A DNA stretch of 64,000 bases from an uncultured Bacteroidota bacterium. Its GTDB lineage: Bacteria > Bacteroidota > Bacteroidia > Chitinophagales > Chitinophagaceae. The translations under genes were made by a program, and so were the position numbers. Below the pieces are notes generated by a model. The model was not told the origin of the DNA. It did no database searches and saw only the letters and a program-made list of their open reading frames with translations. Location: assembly GCA_903903635.1 (NCBI GenBank), contig CAIUZK010000109.1:1-64000 (forward strand), in the 5' to 3' direction. Each line of letters begins with the position of its first letter. The stretch's first letter is position 1. This document shows positions 25,809 through 34,071 of the stretch, one piece after another.

Positions 25809-26426
25809 ATGGAATTTTTTTCGCATACAAATAAAATAGCATGCATTATCCTTTCCGGTGGTTTATCAACCAGAATGAATACGCACAAAGCCTTACTCAG
25901 GTTTTCTGAATCCCGGAATTTTATGGAGCATATTATTGAGGTTTACAATGAAGCTAACATCGATCAGATAATTGTAGTAAAGAACCATGAAATTGTTTTT
26001 TCGCCCATGTTAAAAAACAGACAAAAAGTTATTATTGTAAACAATAGCCATCCCGAAAAGGGCCGGTTATATTCTATCCGGTTAGGACTGTCCGAATTAA
26101 AACATGCCGGCTACTGCTTTATCCAGAATATCGACAACCCATTTGTTACCGGTTCCCTTCTGAAGGAGTTACTCGACAATAAAAATTCCGAAGGCAGTAT
26201 TGCCCCGGTTAATGCTCATGGGGGTGGGCATCCCGTACTTATTTCTTTACCGGTAATGAATAAAATCAGATCAATAGATAATTGGGAACTTACCCTCCGG
26301 GATGTTTTGAGTGATTTCAGCAGAAATAAACTAATTACCGGCGACGAAAGGTGTACCCTTAATATCAACGACCCTGGCGACTACCAGAAATATTTTTCAC
26401 AGGAAAGCTTAAATACAACAGCGTGA
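25809..26426 (+). CDS. MocA/MobA-like molybdenum cofactor nucleotidyltransferase
   Basis: The product has 205 residues and is a nucleotidyltransferase of the MobA-like NTP-transferase fold. The N-terminal loop ILSGGLSTRMNTHKALL is the family's GGxSxRMGxxK motif with small deviations. NIDNPFV in the middle and GGGHPVLI and NINDPGDY near the end match MocA-type proteins, which add CMP to molybdopterin for xanthine-dehydrogenase-family enzymes. The next gene overlaps by 4 bases and is xdhC-like, strengthening the call. No molybdoenzyme structural gene is in the window, so the client is unknown. A 4-hydroxybenzoyl-CoA reductase elsewhere would fit the neighbourhood (inference). Confidence 0.75.
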   Translation: MEFFSHTNKIACIILSGGLSTRMNTHKALLRFSESRNFMEHIIEVYNEANIDQIIVVKNHEIVFSPMLKNRQKVIIVNNSHPEKGRLYSIRLGLSELKHAGYCFIQNIDNPFVTGSLLKELLDNKNSEGSIAPVNAHGGGHPVLISLPVMNKIRSIDNWELTLRDVLSDFSRNKLITGDERCTLNINDPGDYQKYFSQESLNTTA

Positions 26427-27193
26427 ACGACATTTTCCTGAAAATAGCAGAAGAAAGAAAGAGCAACCGCCAGTTTGCGTTATGCATTTCTGTTAGTACC
26501 AGGGGATCGGTACCAAGGTGTCCCGGAGCAAAAATGCTGGTTTATCCTGATGGCAAAATATTTGGCACCATAGGCGGGGGCCGGATAGAAAAAAAGGTTA
26601 TTGAAGATGCATTATCAGTTTTAAAATCGCAGGTATCCGTACTTCGGCATTACGACCTGTTGAAGGACCTGCAGATGAGTTGTGGCGGAAGCATGGATGT
26701 TTATATAGAACCGGTTATGAGCAAAAACAAACTCATCATTTTCGGCGCCGGGCATACCGGAACCGCTCTTGCAAAAAGAGCGCAGGAATTCGATTTTGAT
26801 ATTACCATGATCGATGACCGCAAAGATTACCTCGATGCTGTTGACATCATTGGCATCAGTAAGATTTTCGGAGCATACAGCCAGGTAATGCCTGAACTGC
26901 TGTTTGACGCCAACACATACATTACCGTAATGACCTATAGCCACCAATGCGACAGGGAGATACTCTCCTATTGCATCCGGAAACCATCGGCCTACCTGGG
27001 AATGATGGGTAGCCATAGGAAGGTAGAACTAACCAAAAAAGCTTTTTCAGAAGAAGGTCTGGCTACTTCTGAGGAAATTGAACGGGTGGATATGCCAATG
27101 GGAATTGAGATCGGCGCAGATGGTCCTGATGAAATAGCTATCAGCATTATTGCTAAACTAATATCAGTTAAAAATAAAATTACGCATCAATGA
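26423..27193 (+). CDS. XdhC-family molybdenum cofactor insertion/sulfuration protein
   Basis: The product has 256 residues, starting at GTG 26423 inside the end of the mocA-like gene. It shows the XdhC N-terminal motif STRGSVPRCPGAKM...GTIGGGRIE, then MSCGGSMDVYIEP, a Rossmann domain IIFGAGHTGTALAKRA, and the C-terminal MMGSHRK. XdhC proteins bind the molybdenum cofactor, promote its sulfuration and hand it to xanthine-dehydrogenase-type hydroxylases. It overlaps the downstream SDR gene by 4 bases (ATGA). MocA and XdhC are normally encoded next to their client enzyme; here the client is missing. Confidence 0.85.
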   Translation: MNDIFLKIAEERKSNRQFALCISVSTRGSVPRCPGAKMLVYPDGKIFGTIGGGRIEKKVIEDALSVLKSQVSVLRHYDLLKDLQMSCGGSMDVYIEPVMSKNKLIIFGAGHTGTALAKRAQEFDFDITMIDDRKDYLDAVDIIGISKIFGAYSQVMPELLFDANTYITVMTYSHQCDREILSYCIRKPSAYLGMMGSHRKVELTKKAFSEEGLATSEEIERVDMPMGIEIGADGPDEIAISIIAKLISVKNKITHQ

Positions 27194-27930
27194 ACGAAAA
27201 AAGAATCGCGATAGTTACCGGCGCTGCCAAGGGCATAGGTAAAGCCATTTGTATCAGGCTGGTAAGGGATGGCTATTTTGTTATAGCAGTAGATCAGGAT
27301 CCTACAGGTGAACAGGGCCTTATCGACGAATTGGGGAAGGATGCTGTGGCCTGCAACAACATGAACATCTGCAACGAACAGCAGGTAAAAGATCTGTTTG
27401 CCGACACTGTAAAGCAGTATGGCAAGATCGATGCCGTGGTTAATAATGCAGGTATTATCAGGGATAATATGATCTGGAACATGAGTGTGGATGATTTTGA
27501 TGCGGTTATAAATGTAAACCTGAAGGGAACCTGGCTCATGTGCCGCGAAGCTGCCATGATCATGAAGGTTCAGAAATCAGGCCGGATAGTGAATATTGCC
27601 TCAAGGGCCTGGCTCGGCAACAGGGGGCAGAGCAATTACTCGGCTTCTAAAGCCGGCGTTGTAGCCCTTACCCGCGTTCTGGCGCTTGAACTGGGTAAAT
27701 ACAATATCAGTGTTAATGCCATAGCGCCAGGGCTGATAGATACCCCGTTAACCCAAAAATTAGAAAAAGACGTTTTACAGAAACTCATTGAGGCCCAACC
27801 TTCCAAATCTATGGGCACACCCGATGATGTTGCTAAAGCCGTTGCCTTTCTGGCCGCAGATACCACTAATTTCATTACCGGGCAAACCATCTATGTTGAT
27901 GGTGGGAAAAGCATAGGTGCAAACATGTAA
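27190..27930 (+). CDS. Short-chain dehydrogenase/reductase (FabG/BadH-like)
   Basis: The product has 246 residues with the classical SDR motifs: TGAAKGIGKAI (cofactor loop), NNAG, a serine in NIASRAW, the catalytic YSASK, and the C-terminal FITGQTIYVDGG. Such enzymes reduce 3-oxoacyl thioesters or oxidise 3-hydroxyacyl thioesters. Opposite the benzoyl-CoA operon a 3-hydroxyacyl-CoA or alicyclic hydroxyacyl-CoA dehydrogenase role is plausible, but the sequence does not separate this from 3-oxoacyl-ACP reductase. It is translationally coupled to xdhC through a 4-base overlap and is followed 16 bases later by the hemerythrin gene. Confidence 0.8.
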   Translation: MNEKRIAIVTGAAKGIGKAICIRLVRDGYFVIAVDQDPTGEQGLIDELGKDAVACNNMNICNEQQVKDLFADTVKQYGKIDAVVNNAGIIRDNMIWNMSVDDFDAVINVNLKGTWLMCREAAMIMKVQKSGRIVNIASRAWLGNRGQSNYSASKAGVVALTRVLALELGKYNISVNAIAPGLIDTPLTQKLEKDVLQKLIEAQPSKSMGTPDDVAKAVAFLAADTTNFITGQTIYVDGGKSIGANM

Positions 27931-27946
27931 CCAAACCACAAAGAAT

Positions 27947-28486
27947 ATGAACAACTCACTGAAAGTACTTTTCGACGAACATGAGGTCATTACAAGGGCT
28001 GCTGACCTGGCAAAAAACGCCAAAGCGCTTATTGGTAAAAATGATGAGGAATATGAACTTACGGTGAGCGAACTGATCCGCTTTTTCAGGATCTATGCCG
28101 ACCAGTATCACCACCATAAGGAAGAAGAAATACTTTTTCCTGAGATGGCCAAAAAGAATGAGTTGCTGGCTGAAGGCATCATTAAAGAGATGTTCGATAA
28201 CCACACCTATTTCAGAGACCTGATCCGGGACATTGAAGCAGATCTGGAAGCGGGGGATTATGTGGAGGTATCACTAAAAATTGATGAGTATACCGAATCT
28301 CTTTTAGATCATATAGCAGTAGAAGATGAAGAAGTATTTCAAACAGCCTACAGCATTTTTTCCGAAGACGATCTGGACAACATCAACTTCAGGTTTATGG
28401 ATCTCGACCGTGAACTGGGCGAAACCAAAAAGAAGGACTTTGCCGATATGCTCAAATTACTGAACAACCCTCAGCAAGTATTTTGA
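27947..28486 (+). CDS. Hemerythrin HHE-domain protein
   Basis: The product has 179 residues from ATG 27947; an in-frame GTG at 27917 lies inside the SDR gene and is less likely. It shows the histidine/carboxylate pattern of a four-helix di-iron hemerythrin: DEHEVI near the start, DQYHHHKEEEILFPEM, DNHTYFRD and DHIAVEDEEVF. Such proteins bind O2 or NO or handle iron in the cytoplasm. Its place after mocA-xdhC-SDR and opposite an extremely oxygen-sensitive reductase operon suggests a role in oxygen sensing or scavenging (inference). Confidence 0.8.
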   Translation: MNNSLKVLFDEHEVITRAADLAKNAKALIGKNDEEYELTVSELIRFFRIYADQYHHHKEEEILFPEMAKKNELLAEGIIKEMFDNHTYFRDLIRDIEADLEAGDYVEVSLKIDEYTESLLDHIAVEDEEVFQTAYSIFSEDDLDNINFRFMDLDRELGETKKKDFADMLKLLNNPQQVF

Positions 28487-28510
28487 CAACTGTTAGACTA
28501 TTATGAAATG

Positions 28511-28554
28511 AAGGCAAACTAAGATGGCTAATGGCCTTTCTTATAGTTTGTCTT
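28511..28554. terminator. Imperfect hairpin between convergent genes
   Basis: AAGGCAAACTAAGA (28511-28524) pairs imperfectly with TCTTATAGTTTGTCTT (28539-28554). It overlaps the 3' end of the thioredoxin-like gene and follows the hemerythrin gene, so it may terminate both. Confidence 0.4.
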
Positions 28555-29142
28555 TACTTTATCCAGCCAGGCCACAAATTTCTTTGGGTCCGGGTCATAA
28601 GCATAAACTTCTGGCACCAGCTTTTTACCCCGGTCGTCTACAAAATAATAACAAGGTTGTGAGTTCGAACCAAATTTAGATTCCTGCAAATCGCAATACT
28701 TCCATCCCAGAGTTGTCACTTTCTTATTGAGTGTTCTGGAGAAATACTGCTGATCTGCCGGTAACTCTATTTTGTTCATATCGCAGTACAAAAAGGTTAC
28801 AATAAAATCATTGACCAGTCTTTTAGCGACCTCAGGATTTTTCCAAACCACGGATTCCATCTTTCTGCAGTTCACGCAATTGATACCGGTAAAGTTCACA
28901 AACACAGGCTTTCCAAGGCGCTTCGATGCAGCCAGAGCTTCATCATAATCATAATACAGATTAAGGCCTAAACCTTCTACCGCAGCAGGAAGGTACATTC
29001 TTAGTTGCTCAGCATAGTGGGTATGTATCCCGGTTGTTCTGCGCACTCCCCTATCAGTAGCATCCTGAGCCATTGATCCACCTGTAAAGGCAAAGCTTAC
29101 AAGTATTAATAACAGCGATTTGATTATTCTCCTGGCTGCCAT
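28528..29142 (-). CDS. Secreted thioredoxin-like protein, duplicate of the DsbD C-terminal domain
   Basis: The product has 204 residues with a signal peptide (ending GGSMAQ). Residues about 65-204 are a thioredoxin-fold domain with the redox pair in FTGINCVNCRKME. This part closely matches the last 140 residues of the neighbouring DsbD-like protein, including YDEALAASK and ESKFGSNSQP, showing gene duplication of one domain. It should work in the periplasm, taking or giving electrons to thiols, probably reduced by the DsbD-like protein. It is the third gene of a three-gene operon, 9 bases after the DsbD-like gene. Confidence 0.8.
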   Translation of the reverse strand: MAARRIIKSLLLILVSFAFTGGSMAQDATDRGVRRTTGIHTHYAEQLRMYLPAAVEGLGLNLYYDYDEALAASKRLGKPVFVNFTGINCVNCRKMESVVWKNPEVAKRLVNDFIVTFLYCDMNKIELPADQQYFSRTLNKKVTTLGWKYCDLQESKFGSNSQPCYYFVDDRGKKLVPEVYAYDPDPKKFVAWLDKVKTNYKKGH

Positions 29143-29151
29143 AGTTTTGGC

Positions 29152-31290
29152 TTAGTGTGTCTTCTTGAAATTAGCCTTTACCAGTTCAAGGTGCGCCACA
29201 AATTTTTCAACATCCGGATCATAACCATATCCACCATCTACCAGTTTATTGCCATTTTCATCAACGTAGAAGTAAAATGGCTGTGAGTTTGAACCAAACT
29301 TTGAAGCCTGCAGATCGGCGTTCTTACCACCAAGAGTCGTTACATTCGAATTCAGGTCCTTGGAGAAATACTGCTGATTTTCCGGTAGTTTGATCCTGTT
29401 CATATCGCAATACAACGACACTACAATAAAATCTTCCTTCAGCCTTTTTGCCACCTCCGGTTTCGACCATACCTGCGACTCCATCTTGCGGCAGTTCACA
29501 CAATTAATACCTGTAAAATCAAGCATAATTGGCTTCTTGAACTTTTTCGATGCAGCCAGTGCTTCGTCATAATCAAAATAGGTAACCAGCCCCAGCGATT
29601 TTACAACCTGTGGCTCATAGATCTTCATTTCGCTCACATACTTCACAGGCTTGAGGTCGCTATTACTTTCAGCTACGCTACCGCCGCCGCCAAATGCATC
29701 AAATGTACCCATTGGGGGCACAAAAGCACTTACACCATTGAGAGGTGCACCCCACATGCCTGGAAGCAGGTATACCGCAAAGGTGAAGGATATGATAGCC
29801 AGGAAGAGTTTGAAAATAGATACATATTCCTGCCCGTATACGTTTTTGGCCGGGGCATCATCGTGCGATAATTGCAGCTTACCAAGCAGGTAAATACCCA
29901 GCAGAATAGATAATACGATCCAGATAGCAATGAAGATTTCACGGTCCAGCAAACGCCAGCCCATAGCCAGATCTGCATTTGATAGGAACTTCAGAGCAAG
30001 CATTAACTCAACAAACCCAAGTACCACTTTCACCTGGTTCAACCACCCACCCGATTGGGCCATCTTATTGATCAGTCCGGGGAAAATAGCAAACAAGGCA
30101 AATGGCAACGACAATCCCAGCGAGAAGCCCAGCATGCCCACTGTGGGCCCTGCTACTCCTCCTTTTCCTGCCAGCACCAGCAGTGGCCCTACTATTGGCC
30201 CTGTGCACGAAAAGGATACAATAACCAAAGTTAGCGCCATGAAGAATATACCCATAAAGCTCCCTACCCCCGCCTTCGAATCGGTAACGTTGGTCCAGGA
30301 CGATGGTAATGTAATTTCAAACGCGCCAAGGAAGGAAATGGCAAATACCATGATCATCACAAAAAAGAAAAGGTTAGCCCGCCAGTCAGTCGATAATGTA
30401 TTCAGTTTTTCCGATCCAAAAAGGGCCGAGATCAATACACCAAGCACTGTAAAGATCACAATAATGGACAACGAATAATAAATAGCATTGCGGATACCCT
30501 CTGCCCTTGTCTTACTCCTTTTGGTAAAAAACGAGATAGTAATGGGTATCATCGAGAAGATACAAGGCGTAAATACTGCCAGCAACCCACTACCTAGCGA
30601 TATAAAGAACAGGATCAGTAATGGCTTCTTGCTCAGGTCGTCATTGTTGTTCCCACCCGAAGCACTTTTAGTATTGGCCGCCACTCCCGCCTTATTCTTG
30701 CTGGTATCTGTTGGTGCCACACCAGCATTTTTAGAACTGGTATCCGCATTTCCTGAATCTGCCTTTTCAGGTGCAGCCGTACCGTTATTTGTAACTGCCT
30801 CAATGGCTCCGGTGTCCTTAATTTCTAAAGTAAAATTCTTCGTAAACGCTGGCAGGCACATGCTGTGATCACATACCATATACCTGTAAGTTCCTTTGAG
30901 CTTTGTAGGTGCTTTAATGGTTGCCTCCTGCACATAAGTTACTTTATTTTCAAAATAAACCACTATGCCATCCACTCCGTCCATCGGCCCTATAATAGGT
31001 TTACCGCTTTCTTTTACACTATCCTTCAATTTTACATTTGGATTCTTGCCAAAAGTAAATTCAGGAGGTGACTGCATCCCATCCCCACGTGGATGAAGCG
31101 ACCAGATGTGCCAGTCTTTCTTCAAATTAAGATGAAAAATAATTTTATATTCATCTCCTTTTACCTTTTGGGCTTCAATTTTCCAGGTAGTAGGATCCGC
31201 TATCATTTGCGCATGCAAACAATTAGTCATAACCAAACCAAAAACGACAAAAACTATTTTCATTAATACCTTCATCTGGAAAAAGTTCAT
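29152..31290 (-). CDS. DsbD-like transmembrane thiol:disulfide reductant transporter
   Basis: The product has 712 residues. After a signal sequence (about 1-28) comes a DsbD N-terminal-type beta domain (30-165, with cysteines in MVCDHSMCLPAF), a low-complexity linker, a membrane domain of about eight segments (230-515) with the redox motif pair TPCIFSMIP and SCTGPIVGP, and a C-terminal thioredoxin domain (about 575-712) with CVNC. It moves electrons from cytoplasmic thioredoxin across the inner membrane to periplasmic partners. Start ATG 31290 overlaps the preceding stop by 4 bases, favouring it over the internal Met codons. All three redox cysteine pairs are present. Confidence 0.88.
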   Translation of the reverse strand: MNFFQMKVLMKIVFVVFGLVMTNCLHAQMIADPTTWKIEAQKVKGDEYKIIFHLNLKKDWHIWSLHPRGDGMQSPPEFTFGKNPNVKLKDSVKESGKPIIGPMDGVDGIVVYFENKVTYVQEATIKAPTKLKGTYRYMVCDHSMCLPAFTKNFTLEIKDTGAIEAVTNNGTAAPEKADSGNADTSSKNAGVAPTDTSKNKAGVAANTKSASGGNNNDDLSKKPLLILFFISLGSGLLAVFTPCIFSMIPITISFFTKRSKTRAEGIRNAIYYSLSIIVIFTVLGVLISALFGSEKLNTLSTDWRANLFFFVMIMVFAISFLGAFEITLPSSWTNVTDSKAGVGSFMGIFFMALTLVIVSFSCTGPIVGPLLVLAGKGGVAGPTVGMLGFSLGLSLPFALFAIFPGLINKMAQSGGWLNQVKVVLGFVELMLALKFLSNADLAMGWRLLDREIFIAIWIVLSILLGIYLLGKLQLSHDDAPAKNVYGQEYVSIFKLFLAIISFTFAVYLLPGMWGAPLNGVSAFVPPMGTFDAFGGGGSVAESNSDLKPVKYVSEMKIYEPQVVKSLGLVTYFDYDEALAASKKFKKPIMLDFTGINCVNCRKMESQVWSKPEVAKRLKEDFIVVSLYCDMNRIKLPENQQYFSKDLNSNVTTLGGKNADLQASKFGSNSQPFYFYVDENGNKLVDGGYGYDPDVEKFVAHLELVKANFKKTH

Positions 31291-31748
31291 TTAATTTCAA
31301 AAACAAAATTCTTATCCTTGGGGGGCAGGCACATTTTATCATTGCATACCTGGTAGCTGTGTATTCCGGTGATCTTTGTTTTACCCGTCACCGTCGCCTC
31401 CTGCACATAATCGGTTTTACCTGTGTAGTAAGTCACCAAACCTTCAATCCCGGCCATTTTAGTTACAGTCTTTTTACCTTTCTCTGTCACTCCTCCTTTC
31501 AGTTTCACATTCGGGTTCTTGTCAAAGTTGAAAGTCGGAGCTATCTCATATCCGTCTCCTCCTGGATTGAGTGACCAGATATGCCAGCCTTTTTTAATGT
31601 CCAGGTGAACGATCAACTGGTATTCATGCCCACCTTTTTTCTTAACCTCATAGGTCCATGTACATGGATCCTCAATCATCTGCGAATACGCAACGCTACT
31701 GGTAATCAGGATGGCAATAAACAAAAATACTAATCGCTTGAAACTCAT
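31287..31748 (-). CDS. Secreted stand-alone DsbD N-terminal-type domain
   Basis: The product has 153 residues with a signal peptide (MSFKRLVFLFIAILITSSVA). The mature part matches the N-terminal domain of the following DsbD-like protein: WHIWSLNPGGDG, DKNPNVKLKGG, DYVQEATV and the cysteines of QVCNDKMCLPP. It is probably a periplasmic redox shuttle that receives electrons from the DsbD-like membrane domain. It is first in the three-gene operon, and its stop overlaps the start of the DsbD-like gene. Confidence 0.8.
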   Translation of the reverse strand: MSFKRLVFLFIAILITSSVAYSQMIEDPCTWTYEVKKKGGHEYQLIVHLDIKKGWHIWSLNPGGDGYEIAPTFNFDKNPNVKLKGGVTEKGKKTVTKMAGIEGLVTYYTGKTDYVQEATVTGKTKITGIHSYQVCNDKMCLPPKDKNFVFEIK

Positions 31749-31859
31749 GTTTTTTACTTAATTATTTTGATCATTACTACATAAGACAAGCTAATATAGA
31801 ACAAGGCAGGGTTACAAACACATTATATGCTGACTTTTAACTTTTAATTTTAACACATG

Positions 31860-32069
31860 CTATTTTTGTTCCTCCTTTGCCGCCAAAATTAATCTGCGCC
31901 AAAGTCTCCAGATAATAAACAGGAAAACCAATTGGCCGGCAACTAATATCATTTTTGACAAGGCTTTATTCCCATGTACAAAATATTGGTCACCGAAGGC
32001 TATAAACCCGATTACCCATAGTATATAGAGGATTAAAGCAATAAGCATCCATGTCTTTATCCTTTTCAT
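31860..32069 (-). CDS. Small membrane protein with two transmembrane helices
   Basis: The product has 69 residues. It shows two hydrophobic segments (about 5-24 and 38-56) separated by a short loop, with an arginine/lysine-rich C-terminus (WRLWRRLILAAKEEQK). No family was recognised. It lies 13 bases after purQ on the same strand and is probably the last gene of the DUF6427-purQ transcript. Confidence 0.55.
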   Translation of the reverse strand: MKRIKTWMLIALILYILWVIGFIAFGDQYFVHGNKALSKMILVAGQLVFLFIIWRLWRRLILAAKEEQK

Positions 32070-32082
32070 ATATGCTATCCTG

Positions 32083-32766
32083 CTAGTTAAGAGCCATCAG
32101 TATACTTCTGCCGTCTATATTATTCAATTCTGGCGAACAGGCCCTTTCCGGATGGGGCATCATACCAAATACATTACGGCCTGCATTGCATATACCGGCA
32201 ATATTATTGATAGCCCCGTTGGGGTTTGAATTGACGTGCACCTCACCATGCTCATTGCAATATTTGAATACGATCTGGTTATTGCTTTGCAATTGCTTTA
32301 GTGTATCAGCATCTGCATAATACCGGCCTTCGCCATGTGCCACAGGTATCTTCAGTGCCTTATCGCCCACAAGCTGGCCAATCCTGTTATTGGTGCTTTC
32401 ACTTTTGATGTATACGTTCTTACAAACAAATTTCTGGTGATCATTCTGCAGCAGCACACCTGGCAGCAATCCTGCCTCACACAATATCTGGAAACCATTG
32501 CACACGCCAAATACTTTTCCACCCTTACCTGCAAACTCTATAACCTGCTCCATCATAGGACTGAAACGGGCCAATGCGCCACAACGCAGATAATCTCCAT
32601 AAGAGAAACCGCCTGGCAATACAATACAATCATCTGTTGTAAACATGCTCAGGTCACGGTCTTTATGCCATAGCATAACGGTTTCCTGCTTCAGGTCATC
32701 GCGCAATGCGTGCATCATATCCCTGTCGCAATTTGATCCCGGAAAAACTATAATACCAAATTTCAT
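32083..32766 (-). CDS. purQ: Phosphoribosylformylglycinamidine synthase, glutaminase subunit
   Basis: The product has 227 residues and is a class I glutamine amidotransferase. FGIIVFPGSNCDRD at the start, LPGGFSYGDYLRCGA, the nucleophile cysteine in GVCNGFQILCEAGLLPG and the histidine/glutamate of MMPHPERA identify PurQ. It supplies ammonia to PurL for the FGAR to FGAM step of purine synthesis. Length is usual for small-subunit PurQ. It lies 8 bases after the DUF6427 membrane-protein gene. Confidence 0.93.
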   Translation of the reverse strand: MKFGIIVFPGSNCDRDMMHALRDDLKQETVMLWHKDRDLSMFTTDDCIVLPGGFSYGDYLRCGALARFSPMMEQVIEFAGKGGKVFGVCNGFQILCEAGLLPGVLLQNDHQKFVCKNVYIKSESTNNRIGQLVGDKALKIPVAHGEGRYYADADTLKQLQSNNQIVFKYCNEHGEVHVNSNPNGAINNIAGICNAGRNVFGMMPHPERACSPELNNIDGRSILMALN

Positions 32767-32774
32767 TCGTTCAG

Positions 32775-33758
32775 TTATTTATTTGCCAACAGGCAGAAAA
32801 TGAGAAAAACTAGTGAGAAATAAAAGATAAAGTTACTAAACCGCTGGTTTTTTTCCAGCAAAAGAGCATGAGAAATAATAATACTCAACGCTGGCATAGC
32901 TATCAGCCATGCAGTTTTTATTTCCGAATCTGTAAGAATGGCTACAAATACAGAGATAATAAGGTAAAAAGATATCGCGATCCAGTCCCTTCTGATATAA
33001 ATATTACTCATGGCTACGTTTTGCTGCATGGCATAAACCCCACTCGCCAGTAGTATCAGTAGTCCTGTAAGTGTCACTATCAGGTAGAATATCGAAGTAA
33101 CGTTCGACGTAAAATTAAAACCTACATGAGGCCATGCACTATATAGCCCGATCTTATCAAACAGAAACAGGATACATGCAGTAAAATATACAGGAGTGGT
33201 ATAGCCCATCAATGCCACCGACCACTCACCCAGATTAAAAGACCGGAACATAACCATGCCTACCAGTAACAGAAAAAAATAGGCCAGCATCGTAAACTGG
33301 AATAACGCTGCCATACTGAGCAGGAAGCTGGCATTGAAAATCAGTTTACGAGGCTGGGTGGTTTGTGTAAAACCAAACATGGTATCAACAGCGCCAAGCA
33401 GGAACCAGTTTACCAGCAATGTTTCGCTAAATGTATTGAATGGCGGATATATAGACGTTAAAAGCAAATAAACAAATGCCGGGATATACGTATATCGCTG
33501 AAACAGCTTGTGCCGTGTTGCTATGTTCTTCAGGTATAAAGACTGCATGAACAATATGATGATAGCAACAATACTATAGGCAAACCCTCCGTTTCTAAAA
33601 ATCAGGAACATGGCCCTTACAATGTAATTATACAAAAAATGCCCCCCGGTCATAGTCGGAACAACAGGATGGAGTAACACTTGGCTTTTTACCAGCAGTG
33701 CGAATATAAATAAGGCAATTACAGTGAATGGACTATTATTTTTGAATAACTGGAGCAC
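32775..33758 (-). CDS. DUF6427-type integral membrane protein
   Basis: The product has 327 residues and is almost wholly hydrophobic with about nine to ten predicted membrane helices. The opening MLQLFKNNSPFTVIALFIFA and the motif YPPFNTFSETLLVNWFLLGAVD match the Bacteroidota family DUF6427. No catalytic motif is visible and the function is unknown. It is probably co-transcribed with purQ. A hairpin-bearing intergenic stretch lies upstream. Confidence 0.75.
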   Translation of the reverse strand: MLQLFKNNSPFTVIALFIFALLVKSQVLLHPVVPTMTGGHFLYNYIVRAMFLIFRNGGFAYSIVAIIILFMQSLYLKNIATRHKLFQRYTYIPAFVYLLLTSIYPPFNTFSETLLVNWFLLGAVDTMFGFTQTTQPRKLIFNASFLLSMAALFQFTMLAYFFLLLVGMVMFRSFNLGEWSVALMGYTTPVYFTACILFLFDKIGLYSAWPHVGFNFTSNVTSIFYLIVTLTGLLILLASGVYAMQQNVAMSNIYIRRDWIAISFYLIISVFVAILTDSEIKTAWLIAMPALSIIISHALLLEKNQRFSNFIFYFSLVFLIFCLLANK

Positions 33759-33879
33759 GTATTGGTTTTTGACTACAGAATTTCGGCTAAGGTAAGGCTA
33801 TAAAATAAGTATCGCAATTTTCCGCCGCATTGGGAATAGCATTTTTCAACACCTCTCTTTATTTTAACATCAGTTCTAT

Positions 33880-33956
33880 TAATTATGGTAGTTCCTGCGG
33901 TCAGTACCGCTTTTCGCGGTCAGACCGCAGGAACGTTGCTAAAATTTCGATAATTA
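33880..33956. repeat. Nested palindromic (REP-like) element
   Basis: Three nested inverted repeats occur: TAATTAT/ATAATTA outside (33880-33886, 33950-33956), a perfect 12-bp arm GTTCCTGCGGTC/GACCGCAGGAAC (33891-33902, 33923-33934), and ACCGC/GCGGT inside (33906-33910, 33916-33920). The tetranucleotide GTAG (33888-33891) sits at the foot of the main stem. The rest of 33759-34071 shows nothing else. It could be a REP-type element or a bidirectional transcription signal. Confidence 0.65.
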
Positions 33957-34071
33957 TGCATTAAAACACCCAAGTTATCACCAAATAAGGAATCTTAAAT
34001 AGGTGCTATTATTGCTAAATTTTATTCTTCGAACTATCGTTATATTAACATTGCCTTTGTAACTGCAATCT

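Noticed and set aside
28655-28680. GTTCGAACC-like sequence as a tRNA T-arm
   Set aside because: It lies inside the thioredoxin-like coding sequence and no acceptor or anticodon stems can be formed around it. No tRNA was found elsewhere by eye.
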